NCBI GenBank assembly: GCA_030068075.1
Contig: CM057839.1
Span: forward strand, 55,518,960 to 55,582,959
DNA: 64,000 bases
Direction: 5' to 3'
Source of the DNA: Paguma larvata
Lineage: Eukaryota > Chordata > Mammalia > Carnivora > Viverridae
Below the pieces are notes generated by a model that was given only the letters and a program-made list of their open reading frames with translations, was not told the origin of the DNA and did no database searches. Within the stretch, counting starts at the first letter, position 1; each line of letters opens with the position of its first letter. Positions 26,052-38,215 of the stretch are shown here, in pieces. The position numbers and the translations under genes were made by a program.

Positions 26052-26579
26052 GATTATTTTTTTTAAAGTTGCATTAACCGTCTTTATTTTTATTTTTTTA
26101 AATTTCTTATTGCCAAATTGGTTTCCATACAACAGCCAGTGCTCATGCCAACGCATGCCCTGCTCAGTGCCCATCATCCACTCTCCCCCTCCCATATCCC
26201 CCTCAACCCTCAGTTTGTTCTTAGTATTTAAGAGTCTTTTAGATTTTTTCTCCCTCCCTCTTTTTTCTTTCCCCTCTTCCCCTCCCCACTAGTTTTCTTT
26301 TAAGTCTCGTAAAGTCCACCTATGCATGGAAATATATGGTATCTTTCTCTGACTTCACTCAGCATAATACCCTCCAGTTCCAACCATGGTGCCACACATG
26401 GCCAGATTTCATTGTTTTTCAATTGCTGCATAGTATTCCATTGTATATATATACCACATCTTCTTTATCCATTCATCAGTTAATGGACACTTAGTCTCTT
26501 TCCATGATTTGGCTATTGTCAAAAGAGATAGAAGAGTGCTGATGCATACGGACATATGTACCGTGATGTTTATAGCAGC
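26052..26579 (-). mobile_element. L1 3' end with 5' inversion (twin priming)
   Basis: From the left, a T-rich tail and reverse L1 3' UTR ('tcagtgcccatcatccactctccccctccc', 'gttccaaccatggtgccacacatggccagatttcattg') run into reverse ORF2 up to about 26520. Beyond a short junction the sequence flips: 'gtgctgatgcatacggacatatgtacc...ttatagcagcac' (26537-26580) is forward ORF2. A perfect 12-bp duplication actaagttactt (26040-26051 and 26580-26591) brackets the whole, so it is a single insertion. Confidence 0.88.
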
Positions 26580-26591
26580 ACTAAGTTACTT

Positions 26592-27599
26592 TAAAATTAT
26601 GGAGAAGTCTGTGATTTGGGCCTCAGGGTGAATATGGAAATAAAACAACCTTAGAAGGATTATTTATGATACATTAATAGAAATAACAGTGCAATGATTT
26701 GGGATAATGAATAGAAAATCCAGCTAATTCAAACTGGGATGGGGTGAAGGAAAGGAAGACTTTTTATAATTCAGTAATTGTATGAAATAGGAAAAATGAG
26801 ATATTAAAAGCATATGAAATAGAAGGTGGGAAGAATAAAATTGTCAATTGTGACCGTAACATAGGCTGAATTTTTTTATCAAAGGGCAGAGGTAGGCAGA
26901 TTGTGCTTTAAAAATAAGCTGTGAAAATATAAAAGGAACAAAGACAAAAACGAAGAGATGAGAAGAAGATGCACTGGAGAATTTCAAAAGCGGAAAAGGT
27001 ATGGTAATGCTAGTTTAAAATAAAGCAGAACTAAAGGCCCAAAACCTTGTCTCAGTCAGGGAGATCAAAAATTGGAGCTAGGGCTACCGAGGCAGCCAGG
27101 ATTTCAGACATGAAGATTCTGGAGTGAAGGGACCAGCGAAGGAGGTGTTAGTGTGAGCCCCTTTTCCCACGGAGTTATTTACCAGTTAGATGAACAGACT
27201 GAGAGGCTGAGGAGCTGAGGAGTCAGCAGCAGTCCTTAAGGTGCTGAGGACATAGGAGTTCAGAGTTGTGCAAACTGGAGGACACTTCAGGCTTTCATTT
27301 GAGGTCCTGAAGGAATACACCCTAGGTGTAAGGGTAAACTAAAAACCAGTGCTTATGAAGGAAGAGCAAGCCTAAAATAAGCTCAGCCGCTGATTGGATT
27401 AAGGGAACTTACTGTAACTGCTGAAGCTGAAGAGCCCCTATCAGGGGAAAGAATATTCACATTTTTTTTTTTTTAGTACCTACTATTAAAAAAAAATTAC
27501 CAGGTACTAACAGAGCCAAAAGGAAAAAAGACATCAGAAAACAGAAATCCCCAGGTAACTCGGCTATACAGACACCTGTGATTCAGTATTTAAGAAAAT
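26592..27599. other. Intronic, AT-rich, possibly more L1 fossil
   Basis: Purine-rich sequence that may belong to the old L1 that follows, but no specific L1 block is identifiable. Confidence 0.35.
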
Positions 27600-29440
27600 A
27601 GGTAAAAACATGGGGAATTATTCCAGAGAACTAACTACATACAAAATGAATTAAATGGAAATATCAAAACTAAAAATATAGTGACCTATTAAGGCTACAA
27701 TCCATAGGTTGAGAAGCAAATTAGAAGGAGCTGGTAAGAGGATTAATAATTCAGAAGAAAAAGCAGTAAACCTACCCAGACCAAGAAAAACTTAAGATGA
27801 AAAAAATGTAGAAAAGTTGAGTCCTAACCATGAAAGTTCTACCATCATGAAACTGGTGTCCAAGAAATGTGTTGGAGAGAGAATATGGCAGAAACATTAC
27901 TAGAAAAGATAATGGCCAACCAAGAATGTTGCTAAATTAACAAAAGACATTGAGTAACAAATTTAAGAACAAATATAAGCACCATGCCGGACAAAACCAA
28001 AGCTAAACCACCTGTAGGCACATCATAGTATTGCTAAGATACAAAGAAAAAAAAAATCCTAAAGCAGCAAAGGGTGGCTAGAGATGGTAGTTTCTAAGGA
28101 ACATCCCTAAGTCTGACAACTGAGTTCTCCCAATCAAATGAACAAGCTAGAACTTGAGAATGCCACTTCCAAGATGCTGGATGACTAGAGACTTCGAATT
28201 ATTGGCTGAGCAAAAATTGTGCTTAAAATGAAAGGAAAACAAAGGTTTTGAGAATAATAAGCTGAAAGAAAACTACAGGCTTATTCTAAAAGAAATTTCT
28301 CAGAAGGAAGGAGTATGAAGGCCAGCAGAATCACGTAAATGACCAGAGCAGCGAACAGCAACAGAACTGGTCAGTATGTAGGAAGTAGCGAGAAGAACAC
28401 TTAGGTCCTAGGGTTTTTAAAAGGACTCTTACAATTAGGAAATAGGAAAAAACAATAGGAAATCTAAGGGTACGTGGAATTAAAATACTCTAAAGGCTTT
28501 CCACTATCCAAGAAATGATAAAAGTAATTTGTGTTAGACTTTATCAGGTGAAAAGAATGAATATTAAATCAGTAAAAGAAATTAAAAGAAGGGATAACAA
28601 GCTTATCAAGGGGAACAATGAGTAATTCTTGATCAGGCCACAAGAAAGCAAGGATAGAGAGAGAAACTAGAATAGACAATAAATGGGACACAAGAGAAAG
28701 ACAAGTAACAGGGGAAGTTTAAACCCAAACACTGTATATCTGGGTTACACTAAATAAAAATGGAGTAAACACTCGAATTAGAAAGTAAAGATTGGTTTAA
28801 AAAGAAAACTGTATTTGGTGCTTAAAAGCAATATACTTCATTAAATAAAAAATGTGATAGTAATAAGATGGAATAAGATATATTCAGAGTATGATAACCA
28901 AAAGGGAACTGGCATAACTATACTAAGATTGGATGAGGTAGATGCAAGAAGAATTGCATTTAATAATAATCAATATAAAAAAAATTTCAACTTTGTAGCT
29001 ACTAACCCAAAGCAAGTTAGAAAATGTAAATAACCACTGAAGAAAGGCTGGAGTTGTAATTAAAGATCACGTTTGAAAAGGTAGCAGGATGAGAGATCTA
29101 GAACTAAACTCCATATAAACCTTGAGAGAACATTGCTACTTAAAGACCACAGGAGGGAGCGGAAAGTAATGTCCTAAATTTATTTAATGTAGCTAGAAAA
29201 AGAAACTTTGTAAGAAAATCCCACTATCAAGGTCCTCCAAAACCAATTTTATTTAAGAATGTACTGCAGGAATGCAAGGGCAGTTCAAATTCAAATTCAA
29301 ATCTACCAAGAAAACAAGATTTGATCAGTTTGTACCCTTCAATTTGTTGATCAATAGATGACCAAAAGGCTATGTTCACTGATAAAAGAACCTGTTTTTT
29401 ATATACGCAAAATTCCGTCTCAACCAAGTATCTAAAGGTC
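27600..29440 (+). mobile_element. Very old L1 remnants (ORF1 to ORF2)
   Basis: Pieces in forward order recall L1: an ORF1-like part ('ccacctgtaggcacatcatagta', 'aaatcctaaagcagcaaag' around 28000), an endonuclease-region part ('aaccaaaagggaactggcataactatact', 28899-28928) and a reverse transcriptase-region part ('gaatgtactgcaggaatgcaagggcagttc', 29258-29287). Large deletions and many stops. The L1 assignment is reasonable but its boundaries are vague. Confidence 0.5.
29282..29302. repeat. Short (TTCAAA)n run
   Basis: Three to four hexamer units within the L1 fossil. Confidence 0.6.
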
Positions 29441-29629
29441 AAATAGAAATGGAAATACTATAAAAAAAATTCAGAATGTTTATGCTAAGCTCCTTCATGT
29501 TGTTATTTAGAAAAATTTTTCTACCTTTCCCTACTGTCCTTTACTCAGTCTTATATCTCCAACTTGCGGTTATAGAGTCTAGGTAACCTCTGTTTTTGTT
29601 TTTTTATCTACCTTCCCCACCACATTGTT

Positions 29630-29710
29630 GGAGGCCTCCAAATACATATCATTGTATATTCAGTGCTGAGCACACAGTAACTATGCAGTAAGTATGGCTT
29701 CATTGATTGC
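29630..29710 (+). mobile_element. L2-like 3' tail
   Basis: 'tattcagtgctgagcacacagtaactatgcagtaagtat' resembles the L2 3' end consensus 'cagtgcctggcacatagtaggtgctcaataaat'. Short and diverged. Confidence 0.45.
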
Positions 29711-30051
29711 CCTTATAAGCACTCCCACAACTTTTCCAGCCCGCCTTCCTTCTGAGGTGATGGCTGAATGGAGTGATGTCATCCTGTGCCACTTTCCTGC
29801 ACCTTATTTCATGTAAGGTCCTTTAAACACTGCCGGGTTGGTAGTCTTTGCTCAGAAACAGCCTTTTCTACTAGTGCTATTAGGCGTGACTAAGATGGGG
29901 CAAGGGCTGTTACTACAGAAGGGAGATGACAGATAATGCTCCTACCGTCTGTCTCACCAAGGGAACAGTGTACAGGGTAAAACTTGACAATAGCATGACT
30001 TCATTTGCATTATTGCCTACTTTTGCTAATCTCTTCTTCCTATTTGTTTCA

Positions 30052-30158
30052 GTGCTCCTCAACCCTGGTAACACCCTTAAAATCACCCTACCATGGACCG
30101 ATTAAATCACAGTGCTCCCCAGGGGTGCAGCTAGTATTGAGAGCCACTAGTCTTTGTC
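30052..30158 (+). mobile_element. MER5A-like hAT transposon fossil
   Basis: Starts 'cagtgctcctcaaccctgg' and ends 'agtattgagagccactag', the imperfect inverted ends of MER5A-type elements. Inside is 'aaaatcacc' and 'gctccccagggg'. Internally shortened. Confidence 0.6.
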
Positions 30159-30269
30159 TTTAAATAGAATGAATCTAAGATTGCATAGATCCAGAAACCA
30201 CAAACTTTATTTTAAGCAAAGATAGTTTCCTAAAGAAGGTGGCCTTCCAGCAGTAAGAGTAGGGCTAGG

Positions 30270-30420
30270 TGCCCGAAGGTGGGAGTCCCAGCCCTGCCAC
30301 TGTGGGAGAGCCAATCCTACAAGCCACAAAACCTTACGTTGCTTTGGTTCCCTAATTGATCAAATAAGCGTAATGAGATCTATCTACTTCCAACTGCAAT
30401 AGAAGTTTAAAATGGAACAT
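30270..30420 (+). mobile_element. MIR-like SINE fossil
   Basis: 'ggtgggagtcccagccctgccactg' followed by 'gttccctaattgatcaaataagcgtaatgagatctatctac' keeps the order of MIR features (single-exon-like boundary words 'cctcatctgtaaaatggg' are eroded). Confidence 0.45.
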
Positions 30421-30589
30421 AGAGGACTCTTCACGACGTTGAAGGTCATGTAGATTGTTAGCATTTCCATTATAAATTTGGCACTGTCCTATTTGTTAGC
30501 CGTGCAGGAGTCTTGTCACTTGCTGAACCCCAGTTTCCTCAGCCATAAGATGGAGTTACCTACTCTGCAGAGGAATCTGTAGCAGCAAG

Positions 30590-31774
<1,185 letters not shown>

Positions 31775-32089
31775 TCAGGGACTTCAGGCCTCCCGTGTGT
31801 CGCACCTACCCTGCCAGAAGGGTTTCCATTCTGGGGAAAGGCACAGGTGGTGGCTTAGGGCAACACAACGTATTTTCAACATTTAAAGAAGCCTAAAAAC
31901 AGTTAGACTTGACTACGATAAGCTTACACTCGCTGATGAATACAGGATTTGGGAATTTCTCGCGGCTGGAATTCTGCCAGCACGTTGTAGTTCACGTGGG
32001 TTGTCTTCAGGGTTTCTCCTGCTCTATATCCTCTGCCTAACAAAATCGACCTTTACTGTTGTCCATGAGCTAGCCGCCTCGATGTGTTT

Positions 32090-32265
32090 TGAGCTCCTCT
32101 GTTGAAGCCCCTCTAGCAGTGTACTGCCTTTATTTCACGTCTCCTGCATGTTGTAGGTTCCCGGAGGTTCGGCCCGCCTGTTAATCACTAGAACTGCTCA
32201 GGTTTGCACAGCTCATGGCATTTGGTGGTCTCCCAATAAATGCCATTGGTGTGAATGAATAAGTG
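32090..32265 (+). mobile_element. L2-like 3' fragment
   Basis: 'gagctcctctgttgaagcccctctagcagtgtactgcc' leading to 'cccaataaatgccattggtgtgaatgaataag' resembles the L2 terminal segment. Confidence 0.4.
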
Positions 32266-32401
32266 ATGAAAAGGTCCAGATGGAGATGATGTGTATGTGG
32301 TAAAACAAAATAATTACATCATGCGTGGGGGTGTTTACCTCCGGTTTGGGATGGGAGTTGGGGAAACCTGCAGAAAAGCATGGTGGCCATGTTTCGGGGC
32401 G

Positions 32402-32640
32402 GCGGCTCTCAAACTTGAGGAAGCCTTAGAGCTTCCTAGATGGGGTCTTACAATGGGACTGTCGCACCCCACCTGCGGGTCCTGATGATGTGAATCTGCA
32501 GAGGGGCAGAGGCAGCGTCATTTCTAACAAGTTTCTGGGTGCTGCTGCTGGTCCGAGGTACCACTCAGGCAGCGCTGCTTACGGCAGTGGTTGTCGGCCC
32601 TTGCCGCCCCTGAGAGACAGCTGGAGAGCTTTTCTCTAGG
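32402..32640 (+). mobile_element. MER5/MER58-like hAT transposon fossil(s)
   Basis: 'cggctctcaaacttgagg' resembles the left terminal repeat, and 'gtcatttctaacaagtttctgggtgctgctgctggtccg' the right half of a hAT-Charlie non-autonomous element. A second start 'cagtggttgtcggcccttgcc' follows at about 32584. The exact family is uncertain. Confidence 0.5.
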
Positions 32641-33180
32641 TCCTGGTGCCCAGGAGTGTGGGCCACAAAGTGTTGAAACGCAGCCCCTGATGATGCCAGT
32701 ATGATGAGCCCTGGAGGAGGGTCCATAAGGCATACTCGAGGTGTCCTGTCTTTGTTTGAGATGGGATCAAACAGTTACTACGTAAACCCCAGTTAGTTTT
32801 GATCGCTGTATAAGCAATGATGTTACATCTGGGTGCATGTGAAAAGGTAAATCCTAAAGATATTACCCTTCCTTTGCAGTATTTCAGACCCATGAAGCTG
32901 AACAAACTCCATTTGCAAACATACTCTGTGAAAATACCACCGCCTATATTTAGGAAAGTAAAGGGTGCAGGATAGGAGCCTAACTTAATGCCTTTCACTC
33001 TATTTGCAAAACAAAGGGAGCTAAAACAGCAGCGGCTTCCTTTGCAGTGCCTGGAGGGAAGCCACACTCGGCCTGCTCGGAACTGATGTTGTCCCTGGGA
33101 GTTGGCTCTGCAAAGGGGAGGCAGTTGGGGCGGGCCAAGTCTCGTTTCCGATGCAAGGATAGGGAGGGGGCATTTCCTCA

Positions 33181-33602
33181 CCCTGCGGTGACCAGTTCAG
33201 GGAGACGTGCAACTGTGGCTGGAACGGGCTGCTCGCGGAGCTGCCGCCGCCAGGGGGCACAGTTGCACCCTGAGCGGGAGGCACTGGCCAGGTCCTAGCT
33301 TCTTAACCCAGGGGGCGGGTGCCAGCCTCCGACCTGCCCCTGGGGTCATCCCCACCCTCGCGCTATGGTTTTGGTTCCCTGACGGGCGCCGCTCCCAGCG
33401 GTTGCCTTGGGAGGGGGCGGGGTTTTAGGAAGCGAGAACCTTTGCAGCATGTCTGGGAAATGACAGGCGAATTGAATGAAATCATCCCAGTGTGGCATTT
33501 GAGTGGCCAAACGGAGGCTGGCCTTGCAAGGAGCGTTATCGACCCTGCGCAAACCGGCGCCTGCTCTCCGTTGCCCATCTCCTTCCTCCTCCACACTGAG
33601 CG
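33181..33602. promoter_or_regulatory. CpG-rich block in the HTR2A intron (island-like)
   Basis: I count 27 CpG dinucleotides in about 420 bp, in a window otherwise very poor in CpG. There are two Sp1-type GC boxes, GGGGCGGG at 33312-33319 and again around 33413-33421. It lies about 0.85-1.3 kb downstream of the first coding exon. It could be an alternative or antisense promoter or an intragenic regulatory element. No transcript is visible from sequence alone. Confidence 0.55.
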
Positions 33603-34436
33603 CTGGGGTGATATATGTAAATATATATTTTAGCCCAGAAAAATCCCCTCTGACAATGACCATAACGTATTTCTAGCTCTGGGTGACTGATCTGTGCCTG
33701 TGTCAGCAGTCTGAGTATGCTTTTAGAAAGCAAGCCGGCCGTATTACTCATAATCTGAAAAGAACATCACATTCTGCTTCCCGCTGAAGCCGTCCCCGTG
33801 TTTGCTGACTTGCTAAGAGGTTTGACTCTTTGAAACTGTTGAAGACAGCAGGAGTAATACCCTCCCGTTTGTTTTCTACCCTCCTCCAAACCAGACGGGA
33901 GGAGTTGATGTAGATGTATTTTTTACAGAGTCGCGGGTATAATTCAGAGGCACGCTTCCAAATTAGCTTCTCTGGGTAGGGAACACCTGACGCTGGGGTA
34001 ATTGATTTATTCTAAGGGAGACACTGCATGTTTTACCATTAAACCCACGTCACCACTAAGATTCTCTCTGCACATGTTCCGAGGCAACTGGGAAGGTTTT
34101 AACCACTCCATTAGAGGTGCTGAAAACTGTGTGACAAAGATAAAAGTGTGTTTTGTTCCAGGGGCTGGAATACTTGGGAATCTATAGAAGTGAAAATCAA
34201 GGGGAGTCAACATGACAGTTAAATTACTGCTTTATGACTTGTATTTGGGGGCATTTAAAATCACTACCTGAAAAGTTCGTGTATCAAAGCCCCAAACTTG
34301 CCATCTCACAGTATAACGGGGTAGACCCTTGTCTATAAATAAACCGTGGTGTGGAGTCTGTCCCCTGAGCCCCAGCTCATCTGCTCATCACATGCACATG
34401 CCGTCTACTACCGGTGTGGGTACAGCTGGGAAACTA

Positions 34437-34866
<430 letters not shown>

Positions 34867-35615
34867 CTGGAATTGGTAGACAAAGTAAAAGAAAACTAAC
34901 AAGTTAGAGCCTCAGCTCGCCATTCATCTTTCTGTCCCCACGCTCTGTCACACGGAAGCTGCTGTTGCTGCTGGGCTCCTTCGGTTGCCTTTTTTCCCTC
35001 ATGATCACCATGGTAGTTGAGGAACTGCAGTGGCCCTTTCTAGTTCCTTCCTTCACTGTGTTAGTGGAGTCTTGTTGGTTTCATTTTTTTCCCCCTCCGA
35101 AGCAAGGTCAAAAAAGCAGATCGAACTTTGTAACATAAGAGGTTGCAGACTTCTGAGGATTCAAGAAGAAAAAATGTGATCCTGGCCAGAAAAGAAAAGT
35201 TCGGTGGTTACTCGGAATCTGACTGAGCTCTCTCTCCTTCTGTTGGTTCTGTTGATCGCACTAGTTTAGCCACAGCAGTATTAAAATAGCATGCAATCCA
35301 AAACAGTGGGGTAGTATGCATTCTACATTAAAGTCAATTAAAAATACATCCAGTGTTAATCCCATTGTAATTGGATCTAGTTGGGGTTCTACTTCTAAGT
35401 CTTAGGCTGAATGTCGGGAATTTCCCAGCTGCTGTTGGGAATTTCCATTTGCATTATTCTTAGTTAATAAAAGAAGAAAAAAAAGTCTTAAGCAAAGATC
35501 AGACAACTTTCCACACTAGCAAGTCTCATGGAAATGGTAAACGTTTTGGCCAAGCACGGTTTCAAGCCAGAAAGAAAATTACACGGCAATAAAATACAGC
35601 AGCATGAGAACTTAC
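34867..35615 (-). other. HTR2A: Putative HTR2A 5' UTR intron
   Basis: A 749-nt interval between the GTAAGT donor at 35615 and the CAG acceptor at 34867. No SINE or L1 is visible in it. Confidence 0.45.
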
Positions 35616-35672
35616 ATTTGTCTTCAGGGTCCACACGTTAGACCTACTTGGCTGTTCTGTGACTTGCCGCAT
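35616..35672 (-). other. Third upstream ATG, overlaps the HTR2A start after splicing
   Basis: The ATG at 35672-35670 reads exactly 19 codons to the leader donor. After the predicted splice to 34866 it continues CTG AGA AAT GGA TGT TCT TTT TGA, passing over the receptor ATG in a different frame and ending within the first codons of HTR2A. This layout would reduce initiation at the receptor start. It depends on both inferred splice sites. Confidence 0.3.
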
Positions 35673-35719
35673 CTCTCATGGTAATTAAGCGAGTGTAGAG
35701 TCCCCTTCTTCTTGAGCAT
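35624..35719 (-). other. Second upstream ORF in the putative HTR2A leader (31 codons)
   Basis: The ATG at 35719-35717, in another frame from the 44-codon upstream ORF, runs 31 codons to TGA at 35626-35624, just inside the leader exon. Context is CGATGC, also weak. Confidence 0.3.
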
Positions 35720-35778
35720 CGACCAGCATAATAGGATAGTAATTTGATTTCTGTTTTTGCTGACTTCAAAAACTGCAT
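35644..35778 (-). other. Upstream ORF in the putative HTR2A leader (44 codons)
   Basis: The ATG at 35778-35776 opens a 44-codon frame that ends with TAG at 35646-35644, 28 nt before the leader donor. The start context is weak (T at -3, C at +4). The inferred peptide is basic and resembles no family I know. Any role would be in tuning initiation at the receptor ATG, not in making a functional protein. It only matters if the transcript starts above 35778. Confidence 0.35.
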
Positions 35779-35849
35779 GCACGAGTAGAACCACTTCCAG
35801 CGCTGCGCGGTCTGTGTTTGCTGGCTCTGCCCCCACTCAGCTGGGTTTC

Positions 35850-36400
35850 TCTCTCCCCGTGCGGCTTGCCTGAGCCAGCCACACGTTTAGAAATCATTCA
35901 TGAGCCCCTCTCAAAGTCACACAAAAGAAATCCCGCAGGAAAGTAGGGAGAGCCGCCTGTGCCAAGGGAGTCGTGGTTTCCACGGGAATGGACCCAGCTC
36001 TCCGGCTGCCTTGTTCACTTCACCAGACCTCCCTCTATCTGCATGTCATAAACTGCAAGGTAGCAACAGCCAGGGAGGGCGGACCAAACAGGCTTTTTTT
36101 TTTTTTTTCTCTTGTTTCTCTTTTTTGCTACATGTTAACACTGGGAAGTTTTCTATTGTTAGAAACTGGAGAAATCGCCTTCTGTACAGATGGCTAAGGC
36201 AGGTAAGCTACTCTCTGATGTTTTTAGGGTGAAGAGCTAACATAAATAAGGCTGGAAAATGGCACATCCCCGAAGCACTGTAAGCATGCAGTGCTTCCGT
36301 CCAGAGCTTGTAAGTGCTTCTGCCTGAAGTGCAGTTATTGACGTCAGTGACTTGGGCTCAGAGTGGCCAAGCACCTCGTGGGCGATACTCAAACTATTAG
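35850..36400 (-). promoter_or_regulatory. Likely HTR2A proximal promoter region
   Basis: This stretch lies directly upstream of the putative leader exon. It has no clear TATA box, is free of SINE and L1 insertions, holds a poly-T run (36093-36108) and contains the CRE at 36339. A CAGCTG E-box lies at 35838-35843. Its assignment rests on position and on the known TATA-poor, multi-start promoter of human HTR2A. Confidence 0.4.
36339..36346. promoter_or_regulatory. Palindromic cAMP response element upstream of HTR2A
   Basis: A perfect 8-bp TGACGTCA, the full consensus for CREB/ATF dimers, lies 1.48 kb upstream of the receptor ATG and about 0.5 kb above the putative leader exon. The CpG in the core makes it methylation-sensitive. 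Factor binding is inferred. Confidence 0.5.
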
Positions 36401-37069
36401 TAGCGTTTTCAGTTATTAAAAGCATAACACCATTCGACTAACTTATTTTTCTCCAGAGATCTACAGCCTAGGAGTAATTAAAAACCTCATGTGTGGAAGA
36501 CAGTAAGTTAGTTTTTCAGAGAGAATTTTGAAGACCTCCTGCTGTACTTGTGTTTTTTTTTTTTTTTAAAGGCAAGTGGCTATACAGCAGATACAGAAGC
36601 GTATATATGTATACACGCGCTATCTCCTTGTTTTTACAGATGCAAACAGCAATCTTTCCTGGATAGTGGACTTTTCTAGGTTTCTGTCCATTATCTTCAC
36701 ATTCTGTCTGGACACATTCTGTCACTGTGCCCCTTCAACATGTCTTTGGACAAATCCGTCTCCTCATAGCAGACAATTTCTCTGCCTCTTAAACATTCAG
36801 CTGCCTACTGACCCCCTCCGTCTGTGCGCTAGAAGAACTTGACTCTGCATCTTTCTCCCTACCCCATGCCTGCTTCCTGGTGCTTATCTCCACCCATTCT
36901 CTTAGTCATGGAATTAGCATGTCTTCAGACAGCTGGCTGTCAGCAAGCCTCTTCACTCGTTCTTCCAGCCGGATCTTCGACTGCAGTGCCACTCGTGTGG
37001 ACACCAAGTGTGATTGCCAGGCATCCCGAGAGCCCAGGCTCTGTGTTATGACTCCTGAGTTCTGAATTC
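36400..37069. other. HTR2A upstream flank, nothing recognised
   Basis: Poly-T at 36549-36567 and a small TATA/ACGCG stretch at 36600-36620. No gene seen. Confidence 0.4.
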
Positions 37070-37232
37070 CAGCTCCATAACTCAAACAGCAGAACCCTGG
37101 ACAATCTAGCTGTCCTCCTCGAGACTCCATATTCTCTCTTGTCAAATGGGATAACAGTAGTACCTCCTGTAAGATGACTATGAAACTAAAATGAGGTCAT
37201 GAATATAAATAACCCAACATGCTTAAAGAATG
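37070..37232 (+). mobile_element. MIR-like SINE fossil
   Basis: 'ctccatattctctcttgtcaaatgggataacagtagtacctcctgtaagatgac' matches the MIR phrase 'cctcatctgtaaaatggggataatagtacctacc'. Confidence 0.55.
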
Positions 37233-37544
37233 GTCTTGCGCTCAGTGGCTCCTATTAATACTGCTATTGATTTTATTAAAATTGACATCACTCCCATCAG
37301 TTTGTGCTTCCATTCTTTCAGTTTCTTTCTTGTGAGGCACAACACCTGTCGCTGCGTGGCTCCCCACCATTTCCACTTCCCAGGCCTGGATTCCTGTTTT
37401 CTTCCACAGGCAGCCTAAGTGTGAATGAACTTGTAGGTTTGATAACTTTGAAGCATTTGTACTTGCAGTTCCATGTGTACTGGAATGCTCCCCACCACCT
37501 CTTAGTATCCATCTGGCAAATTCCTACTCCATTGTCAAGGCTCA

Positions 37545-37694
37545 GGTCCAGAGGTAAGTCCTCTGAACCCCACTTCTGCCACACTACGTGTGTGACCTTG
37601 AAAAGCTGCTTAATCTTTGTGCCTTAATTTCCTCATCTGTATGTAGGGAAAAATAATATCTACCAGGATTGATTTGAGAGTTAAAATGTGCCAG
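37545..37694 (+). mobile_element. MIR SINE fossil, 3' end cut by a CAN SINE
   Basis: 'acttctgccacactacgtgtgtgaccttgaaaagctgcttaatctttgtgccttaatttcctcatctgtatgtaggg' is a clear MIR core. A CAN SINE inserted at 37695. Confidence 0.75.
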
Positions 37695-37890
37695 GTATGG
37701 GGTACCTGGGTGGTTCGGTCTGTTGGGGATCTGAATCTTGATTTTGGTTCAGGTCACGATCTCTCAGTTGGTGAGATCGACCCGCGTTTGCTCTGTGCTG
37801 ATGGTGTGGAGCCTGCTTGGGATTTTTTCTCCCTCTCTCTGCTCCCTCCCCCAAATGTGTCATGTATGTGCTCTCTCTCTCTCAAAATAA
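37695..37890 (+). mobile_element. CAN SINE, diverged
   Basis: A forward copy ('ggggtacctgggtggttcggtctg', 'ctctctctctctcaaaataa') with target-site duplication aaaatgtgccag (37683-37694) and aaaatgtaccag (37891-37902), 11 of 12. Confidence 0.9.
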
Positions 37891-38034
37891 AAAATGTACC
37901 AGACACACATGTAAACCTAAGAGTTCTGTAAAGGCTAGTTGTTGGCTTATGGTTATCAAGTTTTCCATGGCTCTCCTCCTCCCATATGTAAAGCCCCTTC
38001 AGCTTTCAATTTTATCAGGTTTCAGGTTGCATGT

Positions 38035-38215
38035 AGGCAAAGACTACGTTTGTCTTGTTGATGGTTGTATGCATAGTGCTTAGCTCTGCTTGTTGAATGA
38101 AATGTGTGACTGATAAATACTTGTTCACATGTTTGTCTTTAGTAGATGGTGAACTTTTTTATCTTGAAGAGCAAGCATGGTGTCTCCTGAATTTTGGAAG
38201 AATAAATGAATTGAC
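38035..38215 (+). mobile_element. L2-like 3' fragment
   Basis: 'aaagactacgtttgtcttgttgatggttgtatgcatagtgcttagctctgcttgttgaatgaaatg' follows the L2 tail pattern. Confidence 0.45.

Larger units (their letters stand above)
35616..35850 (-). other. HTR2A: Probable HTR2A 5' untranslated leader exon
   Basis: A strong donor (CAAAT|GTAAGTTC, cut after 35616) lies 749 nt upstream of a good acceptor (34868-34867) that sits 7 nt before the receptor start codon. Splicing the two gives a leader that joins directly to CTGAGAA-ATG. This agrees with the known arrangement of human HTR2A, where a short intron lies in the 5' UTR. I cannot place the transcription start; 35850 is a nominal upstream end, in a GC-richer stretch without a clear TATA box. 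The leader would contain three upstream ATGs. The donor is seen in the sequence; use as an exon is inferred. Confidence 0.5.

Noticed and set aside
32636..33181. 181-codon open frame on the minus strand in the HTR2A intron
   Set aside because: It has no recognisable domain, runs into the GC-rich block where stop codons are rare by composition, and lies between two HTR2A exons on the same strand.
33181..33602. Calling an antisense non-coding RNA from the CpG block
   Set aside because: Human HTR2A has an annotated antisense transcript, but nothing in this sequence fixes a start, splice pattern or end for one here.
35624..35836. 70-codon frame in the HTR2A leader region
   Set aside because: Its first codon is GTG, not ATG; the real ATGs inside the leader give the shorter upstream frames listed instead.
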